Assembly (NCBI GenBank): GCA_015350385.1
Contig: WNKI01000001.1
Coordinates: 2,526,699 to 2,590,698, forward strand
Reading direction: 5' to 3'
DNA from: Aculops lycopersici
Lineage: Eukaryota; Arthropoda; Arachnida; Trombidiformes; Eriophyidae
Length of the DNA: 64,000 bases
The notes beneath the pieces are model-generated. The model made no database searches, was not told the origin of the DNA, and saw only the letters and a program-made list of their open reading frames with translations. Positions 9,501-19,600 of the stretch are shown in pieces. The translations under genes were made by a program, and so were the position numbers. Numbering within the stretch: the stretch's first letter is position 1; the number at the start of each line of letters is the position of its first letter.

Positions 9501-10267
9501 ACATTACGACTTGACATCGAGCGCCTCAATCTTCTTCGAGCCTCCAAAGTTTCGGGACTCAACTTGTAGAAACCATATCGAGTGCTGCTGATTGACGAAA
9601 CTTGCATTGAGCCATCAAAAACTCCCTCACTATTTTTGGCCGAGGAGAGCTTCAAATCGCATTGGACTGCAATGGTTCTCGATGGAATGGCCTCCTCGTT
9701 TTGTGCATCGGCTGCGCCATTTGAAGAACCCGAAGAGGAGGAGGACAACAAATCGGCGGCGCGATTATCGATGCCACTGCTCAGGGACACGGAATCACTT
9801 GTTGAAGTTGATTTGGATTGCATCTTAGTGGCAATTTGATTGTCATGTCGCCGGTGCGAGAGGAGCAACTCATCGCCATCGCCACTTGAGGCCGAGCGCG
9901 AGTTATTTTCGCTAAGAATCTCGGAACTGGAGCTAGTGAGGCTCCTGCGATCGTAGTCACCAGTAATTCTAGTTTTTACTAGTGATGACGTGGTACGATG
10001 ATTGTTATTATTATTACTATTAGTATAGCTTCCCTTTAGGGTGCTGGTCTTGTGATTGTTATTGTTATTAAAAATTTCATTATACGCAGTAGAGTTGCTG
10101 GTTCGCGCAGGTAAAGTCTTGGTGCTGTACGAACTTCCGTTGTTTTGAGAGCAGATTATCTTAGTTGGTTGATGCTGCTGCTTGATTCCGTCTAAAAGCA
10201 TTCGAACCGCTTCCTCATGTTCCTTCGGCGGATACTTGGTTCTGTATCTCTCCGTTATATCTGCCAT
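6521..10267 (-). CDS. Large low-complexity Ser/Arg/Gln-rich protein, family not recognised (1248 aa)
   Basis: One uninterrupted 3.7 kb frame. The start chosen is ATG 10267 (MADITERYRTKYPPKEHEEA); the frame is open a few codons further up but without an ATG. Most of the protein is disordered: Ser/Arg-rich patches, poly-Gln runs, an eight-His run (codons near 8270-8290), Asn runs near the N-terminus and many RRSSS/RSMS-like possible phosphorylation sites. Only the two ends look ordered and non-repetitive: the N-terminal 30 residues (helical, EEAVRMLLDGIKQQ) and the basic C-terminal 25 or so (KFKRRYSVPKDAKINWFAKL, then KNRVSSKI). The ends may be short conserved interaction motifs. The composition suggests a cytoskeletal or scaffold protein, but that is a guess. 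Coding status is supported by length, the ATG and a poly(A) signal. Confidence 0.82.
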   Translation of the reverse strand: MADITERYRTKYPPKEHEEAVRMLLDGIKQQHQPTKIICSQNNGSSYSTKTLPARTSNSTAYNEIFNNNNNHKTSTLKGSYTNSNNNNNHRTTSSLVKTRITGDYDRRSLTSSSSEILSENNSRSASSGDGDELLLSHRRHDNQIATKMQSKSTSTSDSVSLSSGIDNRAADLLSSSSSGSSNGAADAQNEEAIPSRTIAVQCDLKLSSAKNSEGVFDGSMQVSSISSTRYGFYKLSPETLEARRRLRRSMSSRNVAPTQTTGTLLRRNLTSNQDHAEGPTSMSELSSSAPSLDGGREVGGDNMQKLTHISMRKPMGAMNLHRRDYDEREVEPDNNDDEDGDSRLYRNRSQDDDYNNDDTSVDNREPVRLLQKHGGLRVDRSNSRIASLARRPKTALSYVSTSRLRDEGSPSRGGESSGADDYDDAASSGRGRRNGALRSRYHGDVGGRDSRSPSPSMMRTRAVSHQILPRSRTPAPDLSVDREDNVHSDCESDYGKNEKRRNNINNNSKHRQGSDRFKVPRNEEIQVECFKCQPMSPEVSTTLTRTRSSSRPVKSMSEANEFMRKYSDTEEASTLQRVSYRQLPMGVDLNGEDDERRQPLRQSNIPRNDEVGEVESQQPDVVSTCYTGDEISLSESATIGSRPIQRHQSLACKPGSLRHHHHHHHYNQRRKPIIGGPDKLGHEYCALSRDDRAHSQAFSGLMDSGTHRRSSSTLKPSNLSSSKVMPSQLSDAPSGADVMRSTSMRHMSRLSRNGGMKFNHRQQQQHESQDDQDPVYTTPLVESVNGNTRLDSSRQPQQQQQQRMVDDTAQPQSLTSQGQMYKSKRPLGQIRHPKQHHQHESEDSESPSTRTWANPSVENSSPRMLQSNAGNPIIQQQQKPLRSYSMRDVNQVSDHGETRYQGQRMGRQQQVAAQQQDDAYVYDSSSESSIVDENVRARRQQQFLDSSQLDYDSQHRINEIGLPETHSIDSYNATSHRPSLGRYSHHHQQQQHRHHTNAHHKTQSGAASCLGVPSTNLRRSNDMLSRHVASSGGQHLNSTARPVQIAGRAMSQQSLSRPTMPLTGGRRRTPGSNSGSEVGGSSMSLVSRLHGRYENAHTRSPVVMYIPQAKPGSQATSDCELASSSLANKLASNQLRKSTRSVRSARKMSSSQDRLRKSSSRNGSDSESSSMLRTLVKPRGGISRRSSRMNVVGPGGSHLGDDGEDMDGVGQLASEMDSYKFKRRYSVPKDAKINWFAKLKNRVSSKI

Positions 10268-13200
10268 GTTGCTGTTTGCGGGCAAAACTTTCTCTCACCT
10301 TCCACTACTCGCACCTCGAGACTAAGCGATTGATGCGGAGGCAATTGATTTATTTATGTCTTGCTTCCTCTTCTTCCTCCTATTCTTCTTCTTCTTCTTC
10401 TTATTTGCCCCTCTCCACTTTAGAATAGATTCAAACTCACTACAGCTGCCTTTTGTTGACTAGCTCCGTCTGTGTATTCAACAAGCAACAATCACAATCG
10501 CAGGCGTTGAAACGATTTTAGCCTCCAACTTTTCGTTGAGAGTTCATCTCAATGTGGTCAGTGGGAAAGTCTGTTGGTTTGTTACAGAAGACTAACGGAT
10601 TGTAAGAAGTTACAATAATACATTCCAACTTGTGATTTGGCCATTGGTCAGTCGCATTGCAAATAAATCGAGCGAATGATTGAAGAGAAATTTTAGCTAG
10701 GAAGTTGGATAGATGGATAGATGGAAAGAGAAGTTTTACTCTCACTCCCTCTCGCTTAGTAAAACTCAAACGACTAACCCACTCAACAAGTCGAGGTAAT
10801 CGTTTGTCTCTCTCTAGCAAGCGACTCAACTTCGTCGTCGTCGTCGTGGAGCTATTCGATCAGTCGAGCGGATGGGCAGCAACAGTGGAGGCAGCAGGAG
10901 AACAGTTTGGCGATTAGAACACCTTATTAGAACAAACCTAACCAAACCAAACAGACACATACATTAGAAGGTGAGGTTGAATCCATTGATTTGATTATAC
11001 AACAACAACAGCAGCAGCAGGTAAGCGGTGGAAGAAGCGACAGGTAACTGTTAGGTTATGTCTTGCGCCTCGCCGATGGTGATGGTGGTGGTGGTGGTAG
11101 CACCACGCGCATTTTGTCCAATTTTAGTCCTCGCGCAAGCAGCAGCTCGACGGCTAGCAAAGCTAACCAACGAGTTGGTTTCTCCTTGTCGATTGCTGGC
11201 CATTCGGCTGAGCAACGCACTTGTGTGTGATTACATATTAGCAGGCGAATGATAGAGATAAAAAGCGCGCATTCGGCACACAAACTCGAACAGAGAGAAA
11301 CAACAGGTTGCTCTCGCTCTCTCTCTCTCTCTGCAACTATCCCTCTTTTGCTGCTTATAACCAGCCGACGTTGTTTCGCTGCTTCAGCTGGCTAACTAAC
11401 TGGACTTGCAGTGATGGCAATAACAACGTGCATTTAGCTTGCCAACTGCGAGTCTTGGCCATCGACCGAAGAGTGGGCGTCGGTCGCTTTGGCTACCAGT
11501 GCAGTTTTTAGTGGGCAGGCACTGGTGGCGCCATACTTGTCGCGTCATGTTGTCCACTTATTTAGCACCTGCTCGTCGCTCGCTCGCTTGATGTATGGAC
11601 CCAAATGCATGGCCGCTCGGCTCACGACAATGGAAAGCTAGCTGCTGCTGCTGCTTAGAGAACGAGCAACGTGGCGACTAGCGATCACGTAAACCAAAAC
11701 AGGTGCATGTGGCCAGCCAAGTGAGTCAATCGCGAGAAGCTTCTGCTCAAAAATGGCCAAAAGAAAGGTTTTGGGGGCACGAAAGAGCGAAAGCCAGCGG
11801 CGATTATGGTTAGCGAGAGATAAGATTAGAAGCTACATTTGAAGAGAGAAAGAGAGATGTCAGTGTTTCATCTTTAGCTCTCGCTTACAACCAGTTGCCT
11901 CCGGGTTCTCCATGTGGTCTAACGGTGGTGGTTGGATTTGAGGTAGAGGTGGCAATCGTCGATCTACCCGAATAAAGTGTGCCCATAAAGTGAGCAATGA
12001 AAATCTCGGATTTCTCTTGGACAACAAACAAGAGAGTTTAGCTACTTTGTCTATATTATAGCTTCTGTCTTGCTTGCCACTCTGCAACAAAAGATTTAAG
12101 TGTCAGTAATAATTAGTTAGTGCAGTTGTCTATTAGCTAGCTCGTAACGGCGAGTCTCATCGATTATTATTGTATTCTCTTTCTTTCTTTCACGAAAGCT
12201 AAAGCAATAAAATCTCAACTCATTCATGGCCACTCGCCACGAGTAAAGTATGCGTTTACAGGCGAGAGGCAGTTGTTCTATTTTATTCACAACTAGAGCC
12301 ACTAAACGGTAGGCCACCTTGAAGCTCACGGTTCACTTGCTTGAAGACTTTAGAGGGTACCAAAAGCAAGGTTCCTAGTGCCGAGTAAATTACTGCCTAC
12401 TTAAGCAGTCTATAACCCACAAGAGAAAAGTACTTCTTTCATCATTCCTCCTCGCACCTTTAGGTGGGCTAGCGCTGATTGAGATTCTCTCTGATTTTGT
12501 GGTCACGAAAGAAAAATGTGTGCTAAATTAAACGTTTGCATTACCCATCCTTGATGCAAAGATTGTCACTAAGGGCATCCGGCGAAAGAAATGGCTCCTA
12601 TCTAATTCAACGGTCTTCCTTTCAAATCTGACCGGAACATTGGATAGAAGGGTAAATTGAATTTTGCTTGCAGCTATATTTTTCTGGACAATCTGGATGA
12701 ACCAACTAGTTGATATGCCAATCACAAAGATTAACAAACAAGCAACGGTAAGCTGAGCACATAGACTCACCTGGCCGAGTCACTGGCTTGTGAGATACTT
12801 AAACAGGTCCCTCTGAGCGCAAAACAACTAGACGAAGATTCATTACTTTTCGAGCTCATAGTCATCAACTAGGTAAGACAAATAGAGCTAGCTAGTTGGT
12901 AGAAATATTACATAATATAAACAGAGCAGACTGGAATAAGAAACCGGGTGTCACCTTTCCATAAAGCACGCTAAAAATCCCACTTAAGGTGACTTGGAGT
13001 TTCGACGCGCCCCAGGCTTTCAAGCTCGTCCAATGAACTCGCAAAGCACAAACTGCATAGCTGTTTTGGAGCACCCACCTACATTTAGAGCTTTTGTCCC
13101 AAGAAAGCCTCATATTGGTGACCAATTGGCAGAGCACGTCCAACGTGCAATCGCCCCTACCGTCCCCACCATCACCACCTACGAGCCCAGAAGCAAAATA

Positions 13201-13766
13201 AACTTCATCACCATAATCGCTAGTGGCATCAGCAACTACCAGAACTATACTGTCCAAATGGCACTCTAGTAGTTATTAACTAACGAGATTTAACACACTC
13301 TCCTGGTCAGAGTAGACGACTAGCTTCTCTTTGGTTAAGCATTTGATATGAGAGGAGAGCATTCTTCACCCTAACACCCACGCAAATTTTGGTCACCACT
13401 ACCGACGATTCGAACCACCGGCCAGCTGATTTTAAAGTTGCGTTATAACTAGCTATTTCTATTAAAGTTTCCCCACACGCTTCTAAGGATAATTTTACAC
13501 CAGGACGATTAGAAAATTGAGCTCGATAATATATTATTACATTAACAGATATCTTGTATCAAAATATTGCTCATCATTGAAACTCGAAGTAACTGTATAC
13601 CCACTGCCACCTTAGAGATATCCGATGTTCTATTAGCCGAATCATATCTATTTTCCACCAGGTTCTTATTACAAGGATTATTATAGCTTGAGCATGAAAC
13701 TATTTTATTGCAATATTTTAACTATCTAATTGATTCTCACTGGTACTATTAAACTCTAGCCTCAAG
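10268..13766. other. Divergent intergenic region with probable 5' UTR exons
   Basis: This separates the 1248-residue gene (-) from the Fe65-like gene (+). No coding region is supported. It contains CAG-rich and GA/CT-rich patches, a CAGCAGCAGCAG|GTAAGC sequence near 11010-11025 that looks like a 5' splice donor on the plus strand, and several other CAGGTR motifs. Upstream non-coding exons of either gene could lie here. A frame at 12994-13269 (+) has an equally long antisense frame and is not called. Confidence 0.5.
10384..10402. repeat. TTC microsatellite
   Basis: A run of TTC triplets in the 5' flank of the 1248-residue gene. Confidence 0.85.
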
Positions 13767-15680
13767 ATGAGCTCAGGAGATAAACCGCCGCCGTCATCGT
13801 TATCATCGTCTTCCAACACCAAGAAACAAACCACACGAGGGCGTAATGTAGGTGGTACTAGTAGAAACAATACATCGATTGCTACACACCAATCTAATAA
13901 AACATCTATCTCTCATGGCGGCTCAAATACAATCATGTCTGGTAGTCAAAAGGCTCGATCAACAACAAGAGAAGAGCAATTGCGAGATGGTAATAAACAA
14001 GCAGCTCCATCAACAACAAAGACAAACAAAGCAATTGTAGCGAAGCCTTTGAGGACGAAATCCAGGACAAGCTCGAAGAAACTCGCAAACAAGAATTCAT
14101 CTCGCAATGTCGATGAAGAAGAGTCGCTTTTATTAACAGATACAAGTGAGATGGCCACTCGAGGATCGAACGAGGACTCAACATTTAACGATACCCTCGA
14201 GTTAGAGACTGACCTTGATGACAACGCTAGCCAAAGATTGCTGAGTCGTGGCGACTCTAGCGGCAATGATGCAAGCGAAAGCTTGCTGACACCCGTGAAT
14301 GATACACATCCACAGCTAACGGGTGAAATCGAAACACCCGTTCGCGTTCCCACCAGACGGAACTCAAACGAATTGGCTCGCAGAGATCTACTCAATGTAG
14401 CGAACACCAAAGACTCACTTGCCATATATCATGACGACGAAGAAATCAACCAAACAACAACCCATGGTACACTGTCATGGGATGACGAGGAATACTCAGA
14501 ATGTGGCGCTGCTTTGACTGTGGATGAGAGTTTAGCAAACGAGATCGCTTTTATTGTATATCCACTAGGTTGTTGCGAGATCGACGAAACACAACTAATA
14601 TCTGCAAATACTACGAGAGCCATCCAGAAATGCATTTTAAGGTTGTCAAACTCACCCAGCAAGGAGGAGAGTATGTGCTGGGGTCTGGGTCAAGAGGAAC
14701 CAATCTTGATGAAATTATTAGATGATCATATACAGTTTTCTCACCTGAAAACTTCGTCGCTCCTCAGAAGTCAGCCTATCCAGACAATCAAGTCTTGGGC
14801 TGTTGATGACGACAACAATTTCGCATTTGTTGTAGAAGATAGGATGCACCAGCCGGAAGAGGCCGATTGTTATGAATCGGTTGACTTTGCGTTATTAAAT
14901 CAGCCAACATTCATGTGTTATGTATTCAGCTCACTAGATGACGATGATATGAGTTGTAAGGTGGCGGCAAAACTCAATGAGGAGATCAATAGGTATAAAG
15001 AACAAATGTCAAATAGGATGACCAAGAGCACGAGGGTCCAGCAAATGGTAGAGCAACCAACTGAGGATGCCACAGATACGGATGTTGATAATCTCGAGGC
15101 AATGGAGGCGAGCACAGAGGTAACAATGAATGTCAAATATATTGGCAGCACGCAAGTGCCTCGGCCTGTCGGCATCGATATTCTTAACATTGCAATAGAC
15201 AAGTGTCTGTCCGAATCCAGCAAAAACCAGCTGAGCCGGAATGCAAGTCAAGCTCAGAAAGACGAGCTTATAGAGGCCACATCAACCACATCGTCACCTC
15301 TGATAGATGCGAAGTTGCATGTCTCACCCTCGAGTGTGATTGTAGAAAATGAAAGTACTGGCGTAATCATAGTCGAGTGTCGCATTCGCTACCTCACCTT
15401 CATGGGTATCAGTCGACGAGATATCAGGTGGTGTGGATTCATTATGCAAAATACGAATAACAAAACATTTGTAGCCCATTGTTTTGAATGCTTCCCTACT
15501 GCTGGTCATGTTTGTCAAGCCATTCAGGCTAGTTGCGCTAAGATGTACGAAAAAGTTGTCAAGACTGCGAAGGCACGCGAAGAGCCAGATTCCATAATGA
15601 GTATCGTTCCGTCGAGCTCAAAAATTCGCAATACTTTGGCTAAAACATTCGCTAGGATCAAGTTGAATCCAATAATATGA
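13767..15680 (+). CDS. Fe65: Fe65-like adaptor with two PTB domains (APBB/feh-1 family)
   Basis: A 637-residue single-exon frame. Residues 1-255 are disordered and Ser/Thr/Asn/Glu-rich. PTB1 is at about 258-415 (AFIVYPLGCCEID, CILRLSNSPSKEE, NNFAFVVEDR, FMCYVFSS). PTB2 is at about 450-610 (MNVKYIGSTQVPRPVGIDIL, IVECRIRYLTFMGISRRDIR, WCGFIMQN, CFECFPTAGHVCQAIQASC). The order PTB1-PTB2 and the PRPVGID and VECRIRYL blocks closely match vertebrate Fe65, where PTB2 binds the NPTY motif of amyloid precursor protein and PTB1 binds Tip60 and LRP. Vertebrate Fe65 has a WW domain before PTB1. I find no W-x20-22-W-x2-P segment here, so the WW is lost or sits in an unseen 5' exon. The neighbour sine oculis is convergent. 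Confidence 0.9.
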   Translation: MSSGDKPPPSSLSSSSNTKKQTTRGRNVGGTSRNNTSIATHQSNKTSISHGGSNTIMSGSQKARSTTREEQLRDGNKQAAPSTTKTNKAIVAKPLRTKSRTSSKKLANKNSSRNVDEEESLLLTDTSEMATRGSNEDSTFNDTLELETDLDDNASQRLLSRGDSSGNDASESLLTPVNDTHPQLTGEIETPVRVPTRRNSNELARRDLLNVANTKDSLAIYHDDEEINQTTTHGTLSWDDEEYSECGAALTVDESLANEIAFIVYPLGCCEIDETQLISANTTRAIQKCILRLSNSPSKEESMCWGLGQEEPILMKLLDDHIQFSHLKTSSLLRSQPIQTIKSWAVDDDNNFAFVVEDRMHQPEEADCYESVDFALLNQPTFMCYVFSSLDDDDMSCKVAAKLNEEINRYKEQMSNRMTKSTRVQQMVEQPTEDATDTDVDNLEAMEASTEVTMNVKYIGSTQVPRPVGIDILNIAIDKCLSESSKNQLSRNASQAQKDELIEATSTTSSPLIDAKLHVSPSSVIVENESTGVIIVECRIRYLTFMGISRRDIRWCGFIMQNTNNKTFVAHCFECFPTAGHVCQAIQASCAKMYEKVVKTAKAREEPDSIMSIVPSSSKIRNTLAKTFARIKLNPII

Positions 15681-15692
15681 ATTAGAAGGGAT

Positions 15693-15698
15693 AATAAA
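15693..15698 (+). terminator. Poly(A) signal AATAAA of the Fe65-like gene
   Basis: AATAAA begins 13 bases after the TGA at 15678-15680, so the 3' UTR is very short and would end close to the stop codon of the convergent sine oculis gene. Confidence 0.75.
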
Positions 15699-15722
15699 AG
15701 AAAAACTCCTGTAGTTTAAATC

Positions 15723-15728
15723 TTTATT
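15723..15728 (-). terminator. Poly(A) signal AATAAA overlapping the sine oculis stop codon
   Basis: On the minus strand the stop TAA (15730-15728) reads directly into AATAAA; its last base is the first base of the signal. Cleavage would fall inside the 3' end of the Fe65-like gene. Confidence 0.6.
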
Positions 15729-16627
15729 TAAGATTGCATATTGTTATGATGGTGGTGAAGATGTGGGATTTGGTGATAATTTGCGATTGTTTGTTGTGGT
15801 TGTGGTGGTGGTGGGATAGAAGCATTTACAACATGTGGATGACTTGATAATCGGGGACCTCTAGACTCTTCCTCCATCTCGTCCATATCTGCGTCCTCTT
15901 CGTCTTCATCGTCAACAACATCCACATCATCGTCGTCATCATCCTCGTCGTCGTCGTCGTCATCATCGTCAAAGTATGAGGCAGTGCGTCCCTTGCTATG
16001 TCCAGACTCGCTACCTGCCGACTCTGAGCCATGACCATTCTTGGACTTATTCGAGGCATTTGCGCTCTTCTTTGCGGCTCGATCGCGTTGACGTCGATTC
16101 TTGAACCAATTGCTCACCTGTGTGGTGGTTAGACCTGTCATTGCAGCTAATTCACGCTTCTCTTGCGGCGTTGGGTAATGATTACGGAGGTACCATTTTC
16201 TCAATCTATCCCTTGATTTCTCTTTAAAGCAATAGGATGTTTCTTCGCCATCCCAAATGGTTCTAGGCAGTGGGAATTTCCGCCTAATCCTATATTTGCC
16301 CACAGCGCCAAGTGGCTTACCGCGAAAATTTTCAGCTTCAATATAGTGAGCATTTAGCCATAGGTCTTGTAATTTTGCATGAGATTGTGGACTAAAATGG
16401 TGTGTTTCGAGTAATTTGTACAATTGTTTGAACTCGCAGTTATGAAAATGAAGCTGAGCTCGAGCTTTGAGAACTGATTCGTTGTTTTGAATAGCTTCGA
16501 TGTTTGAGGGTAGCGACCATAGAAAGCGGCCCAATCGCTTAATGTCACCTACTTGCAATAATACTTCACAAACACAAGCCACCTGTTCTTGAGTAAAATG
16601 GAATGTAGGTAAATTGTAGGCGCACAT
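15728..16627 (-). CDS. so: Sine oculis / Six1-Six2 class homeodomain transcription factor
   Basis: A 299-residue protein. The Six domain occupies about residues 11-120 (FTQEQVACVCEVL, RLGRFLWSLP, SVLKARA, LWLNAHYIEAE, GKYRIRRKFPLPRTIWDGEE) and the homeodomain about 127-186 (SYCFKEKSRDRLRKWY, VSNWFKNRRQRDRAAKK). The ETSYCFKEKSR motif assigns it to Six1/2 rather than Six3/6 or Six4/5. The factor works with Eyes absent and Dachshund in eye and other organ development. Residues about 219-256 are an almost unbroken Asp/Glu tract, unusual for the family, followed by a Pro/His/Gln-rich tail. ATG 16627 fits the family start (MCAYNLPTFHFTQEQ). The frame stays open about 42 codons further upstream, with an Ala tract but no ATG, so a longer isoform through an upstream exon is possible. 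Confidence 0.95.
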   Translation of the reverse strand: MCAYNLPTFHFTQEQVACVCEVLLQVGDIKRLGRFLWSLPSNIEAIQNNESVLKARAQLHFHNCEFKQLYKLLETHHFSPQSHAKLQDLWLNAHYIEAENFRGKPLGAVGKYRIRRKFPLPRTIWDGEETSYCFKEKSRDRLRKWYLRNHYPTPQEKRELAAMTGLTTTQVSNWFKNRRQRDRAAKKSANASNKSKNGHGSESAGSESGHSKGRTASYFDDDDDDDDEDDDDDDVDVVDDEDEEDADMDEMEEESRGPRLSSHPHVVNASIPPPPQPQQTIANYHQIPHLHHHHNNMQS

Positions 16628-19600
16628 TTTGGCATTTGTATTTTGATTAATAATAAAATCTGTGATGGTGGTTGCAGTTCTCGCGGCCGCCGCTGCTGCC
16701 GCTAAAACAGCCGCGGCTCGGTCTTGGGGAGTTAGGTTTGCGATTGTGGCGGCTTAGTTTGCACTTTGAGGCTTAAGTTGAGGGGACGCAAGTTTGTAAA
16801 GCTAGCTTGTTGCAAGTATTTAATTGCTGGCCAGCTAGCTGATTGCGATTTTGCTTGTTTTATTTACTTGAGGCTATGTTAGGCGTTTCTAGGCTTACGG
16901 GTTTTACTTTTCGTCTATTGATTGGTTGGGTCGTTTTACACTCCTCGTTAAATCAACTATTTCTATTAGTAGTTGAATCTTCAATTGAGTATACTCTAGC
17001 AAGGTAGAGTCTCTCGTTTCATGAACATTAAAGATGGTTTAGCTCTCACCTGAGCAAGTGTGTATATTAAACTGATCTTTTTGCGAGATGACTGACTGAC
17101 TGGCCGAGTTGCAAGTGTTGAGGCCAGCAACTAATGTGATGGAAACATCAATAAAAAAGCAGCCAATGAGCGCTAGAGAGCAAGAAGCAAGCAAATATTG
17201 CGGCGTGAGTGTGAGCGAATTGTGAGCAAGGAAAATTCAAGAGAAAAATCACCGTGATTTTAGTGTTAGTTCGCTCGCGAGCATGCGCACAAGAGGCCAT
17301 GTTCTCGAAAGCGTCCGTCTGATGCGGCTGCTGTCTGCTTCTGACGCTTTTGCAACTTAACACTTCATTTGCCGCTGCTGCTTTTGCAACGTTCAATTCA
17401 ACAACTGCTAGCATAGAAAACATGGGCAAAAGTATTAATACCAAAGAACAACATGGCGACGTCCTCTCATTGCCTGGAGACGTCGTTGCTGGTAGCCAAC
17501 TTGTCGCCTGGTTGTGTTAGCCTTGAAAAGTTCTCTCAATGTTTGATTTGGGTTTCACGTTCGCAAATACAGAGCCGCTGCTGCTGCAACAAATGTTAGC
17601 GAACTCAGTGAATTTTTGGGCCAAAAATTAGGAATTTTCTTGGACTACGTGTTAAATCTATGGGACTTCACTTGGTGATGGTTTTGGTGGTATTCTGCAA
17701 CTTAAATACGGCACCAAAATTTTGTCTAGCTGTTTGATAGAGAACGGTTATCAGAACATTATAGGTACCTTCGATTATAAAACCACTGAACACGCGATGA
17801 GACAACACGAGCAACTAAATCGACACTAACAACAATTACGACTAGAACAGCGACAGACCAACTACAAAATGGCCAAATTCTGACCTCGAGCTGACCGGCC
17901 ACTTTCAGGACAGAGTTGCTCTGTTGGCGGAGTACTAAGAGCAGCATGAGAACTGATGCAACTGGACACGAGCTAGATTAATGGTACTCTACATCCTGTC
18001 GGCGGATGTGAACCATCAAAACAGAGGGCAACTACTACAATCAAAACACTAACTCACAACTATAGTAACCACAAGTCTGACCGCAACTACCACCACCACC
18101 AATGCCATTCACCACAAACGCGCTAATCGATCTCCGGCTGTCCAAGCTCAAAATGAGTTGCCAGCCAGCCAACAAACCAACCAGCTAGTATTGGCGCGTC
18201 AAATTGCCACTTGACTCATAGCTCGCCAACTATCGAATGGTGTGATACAAATAGCTAGTGCAAATCGGGCGCTAACAATCCGCCGCCAAAGCCGGAATCT
18301 TTGGTCATGATATCGGCGGCATATCATGTCGATAGGCACGCAAACACGATATCCACTCTGAACGCCGAACACTGTTCACATAGAATGTGGACGGGAGAAG
18401 AAGTAAAAGAATCTCGATTGACTCGACTCGTGGCAAACTATTTCGCGTTTTAGTAAGCATATAAGCCAGTCGTCAAGGAAAATATCGTGAATTTGTAATC
18501 AGTGCAAGTCCTAGAAGCTTCATCATTAGGGGCGTCGCTCGCTTGGCGAAATAGCAATGAAAATAACCTCATAGAACACAAGTTGCACGATTTGCAAATA
18601 AATAAATGGGATCAGCCCTCCCGAACGAGCCGTCGAATAAGGGGAATTTGCACGAGTTTTAAAGGAACTAATAGCATAATAGCTGGAGAAGCAAATAAAA
18701 ACAAGCGGTGAGCCGATCAAGTCGGAAATCGACTATCGAGTAGCAGTCTGAGGCCAGACGCAAGCTGAACCTTAGCCAGTGCACTGGCTACTTAATACGC
18801 GGACATTAGAGCATTATAGTGGCGAACAACCAACTATTCGAGGCCGTCGCTGACGGAACTAATAACACGGCTCGGATTTCGTTTGCGTCGTTCAACCCAC
18901 CAATAGCTAAAATCGGAGTCTAGAGGGTCAAACTTGAGTTCATGAATGAATCTCGCTGTAGTGGCCGTAGGCAAAGCTTCGGCGAATGGCCTCAGCAGAC
19001 TTTGCTAATCAAAACACATTCTATTGAGTGGGCCGATAGTGGCGAAGTGGCAACTTGATTCAAGTGGCCATTATCGTCACCGCCTCGGACTCAACTAAAG
19101 GTTCGGTTGCCTGAGTTGTCTGTGTGAAGAGGAGGATATTGATATCACTGCCAAGCACAGTAGCGCTTGAGTGTCGATCATTGAAAGGCAAGCGAGTTAT
19201 CCCTAAGCCAATCGATCCAATAGGCTTGTATCGTATTAATACCAACACCATGACGACTACTGGCAGTAGTGTTTCTGGTTCACAGCAACAAGAGCAAGAG
19301 TAATGGCAACGACTATGATGATGACTGCAGCTATTTAGTAGAAGAGTAAATTATCATTAAACTCGAATGCGAGCGCTAACTCATCAGTAGCAACAGCCAT
19401 CAAGTGCCACTATCCTCTAAACGAAAACAATAACAACTACAATAATAATCATCATCATCATCTAAGAGCTCAATTTTCACAAATTTAGCTCGCGCACACA
19501 TTTACATCAACAATACCGCCACCAAAAATACAATGGATTGGGCTGCATGGTATTTCAAATGTAGTGTCGATTGAGATAAGGTTGATGATGATGCTTCTTG

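Noticed and set aside
13407..13416. GATTCGAACC, resembling a tRNA B box on the minus strand
   Set aside because: No T-stem pairing, A box or acceptor stem could be found around it.
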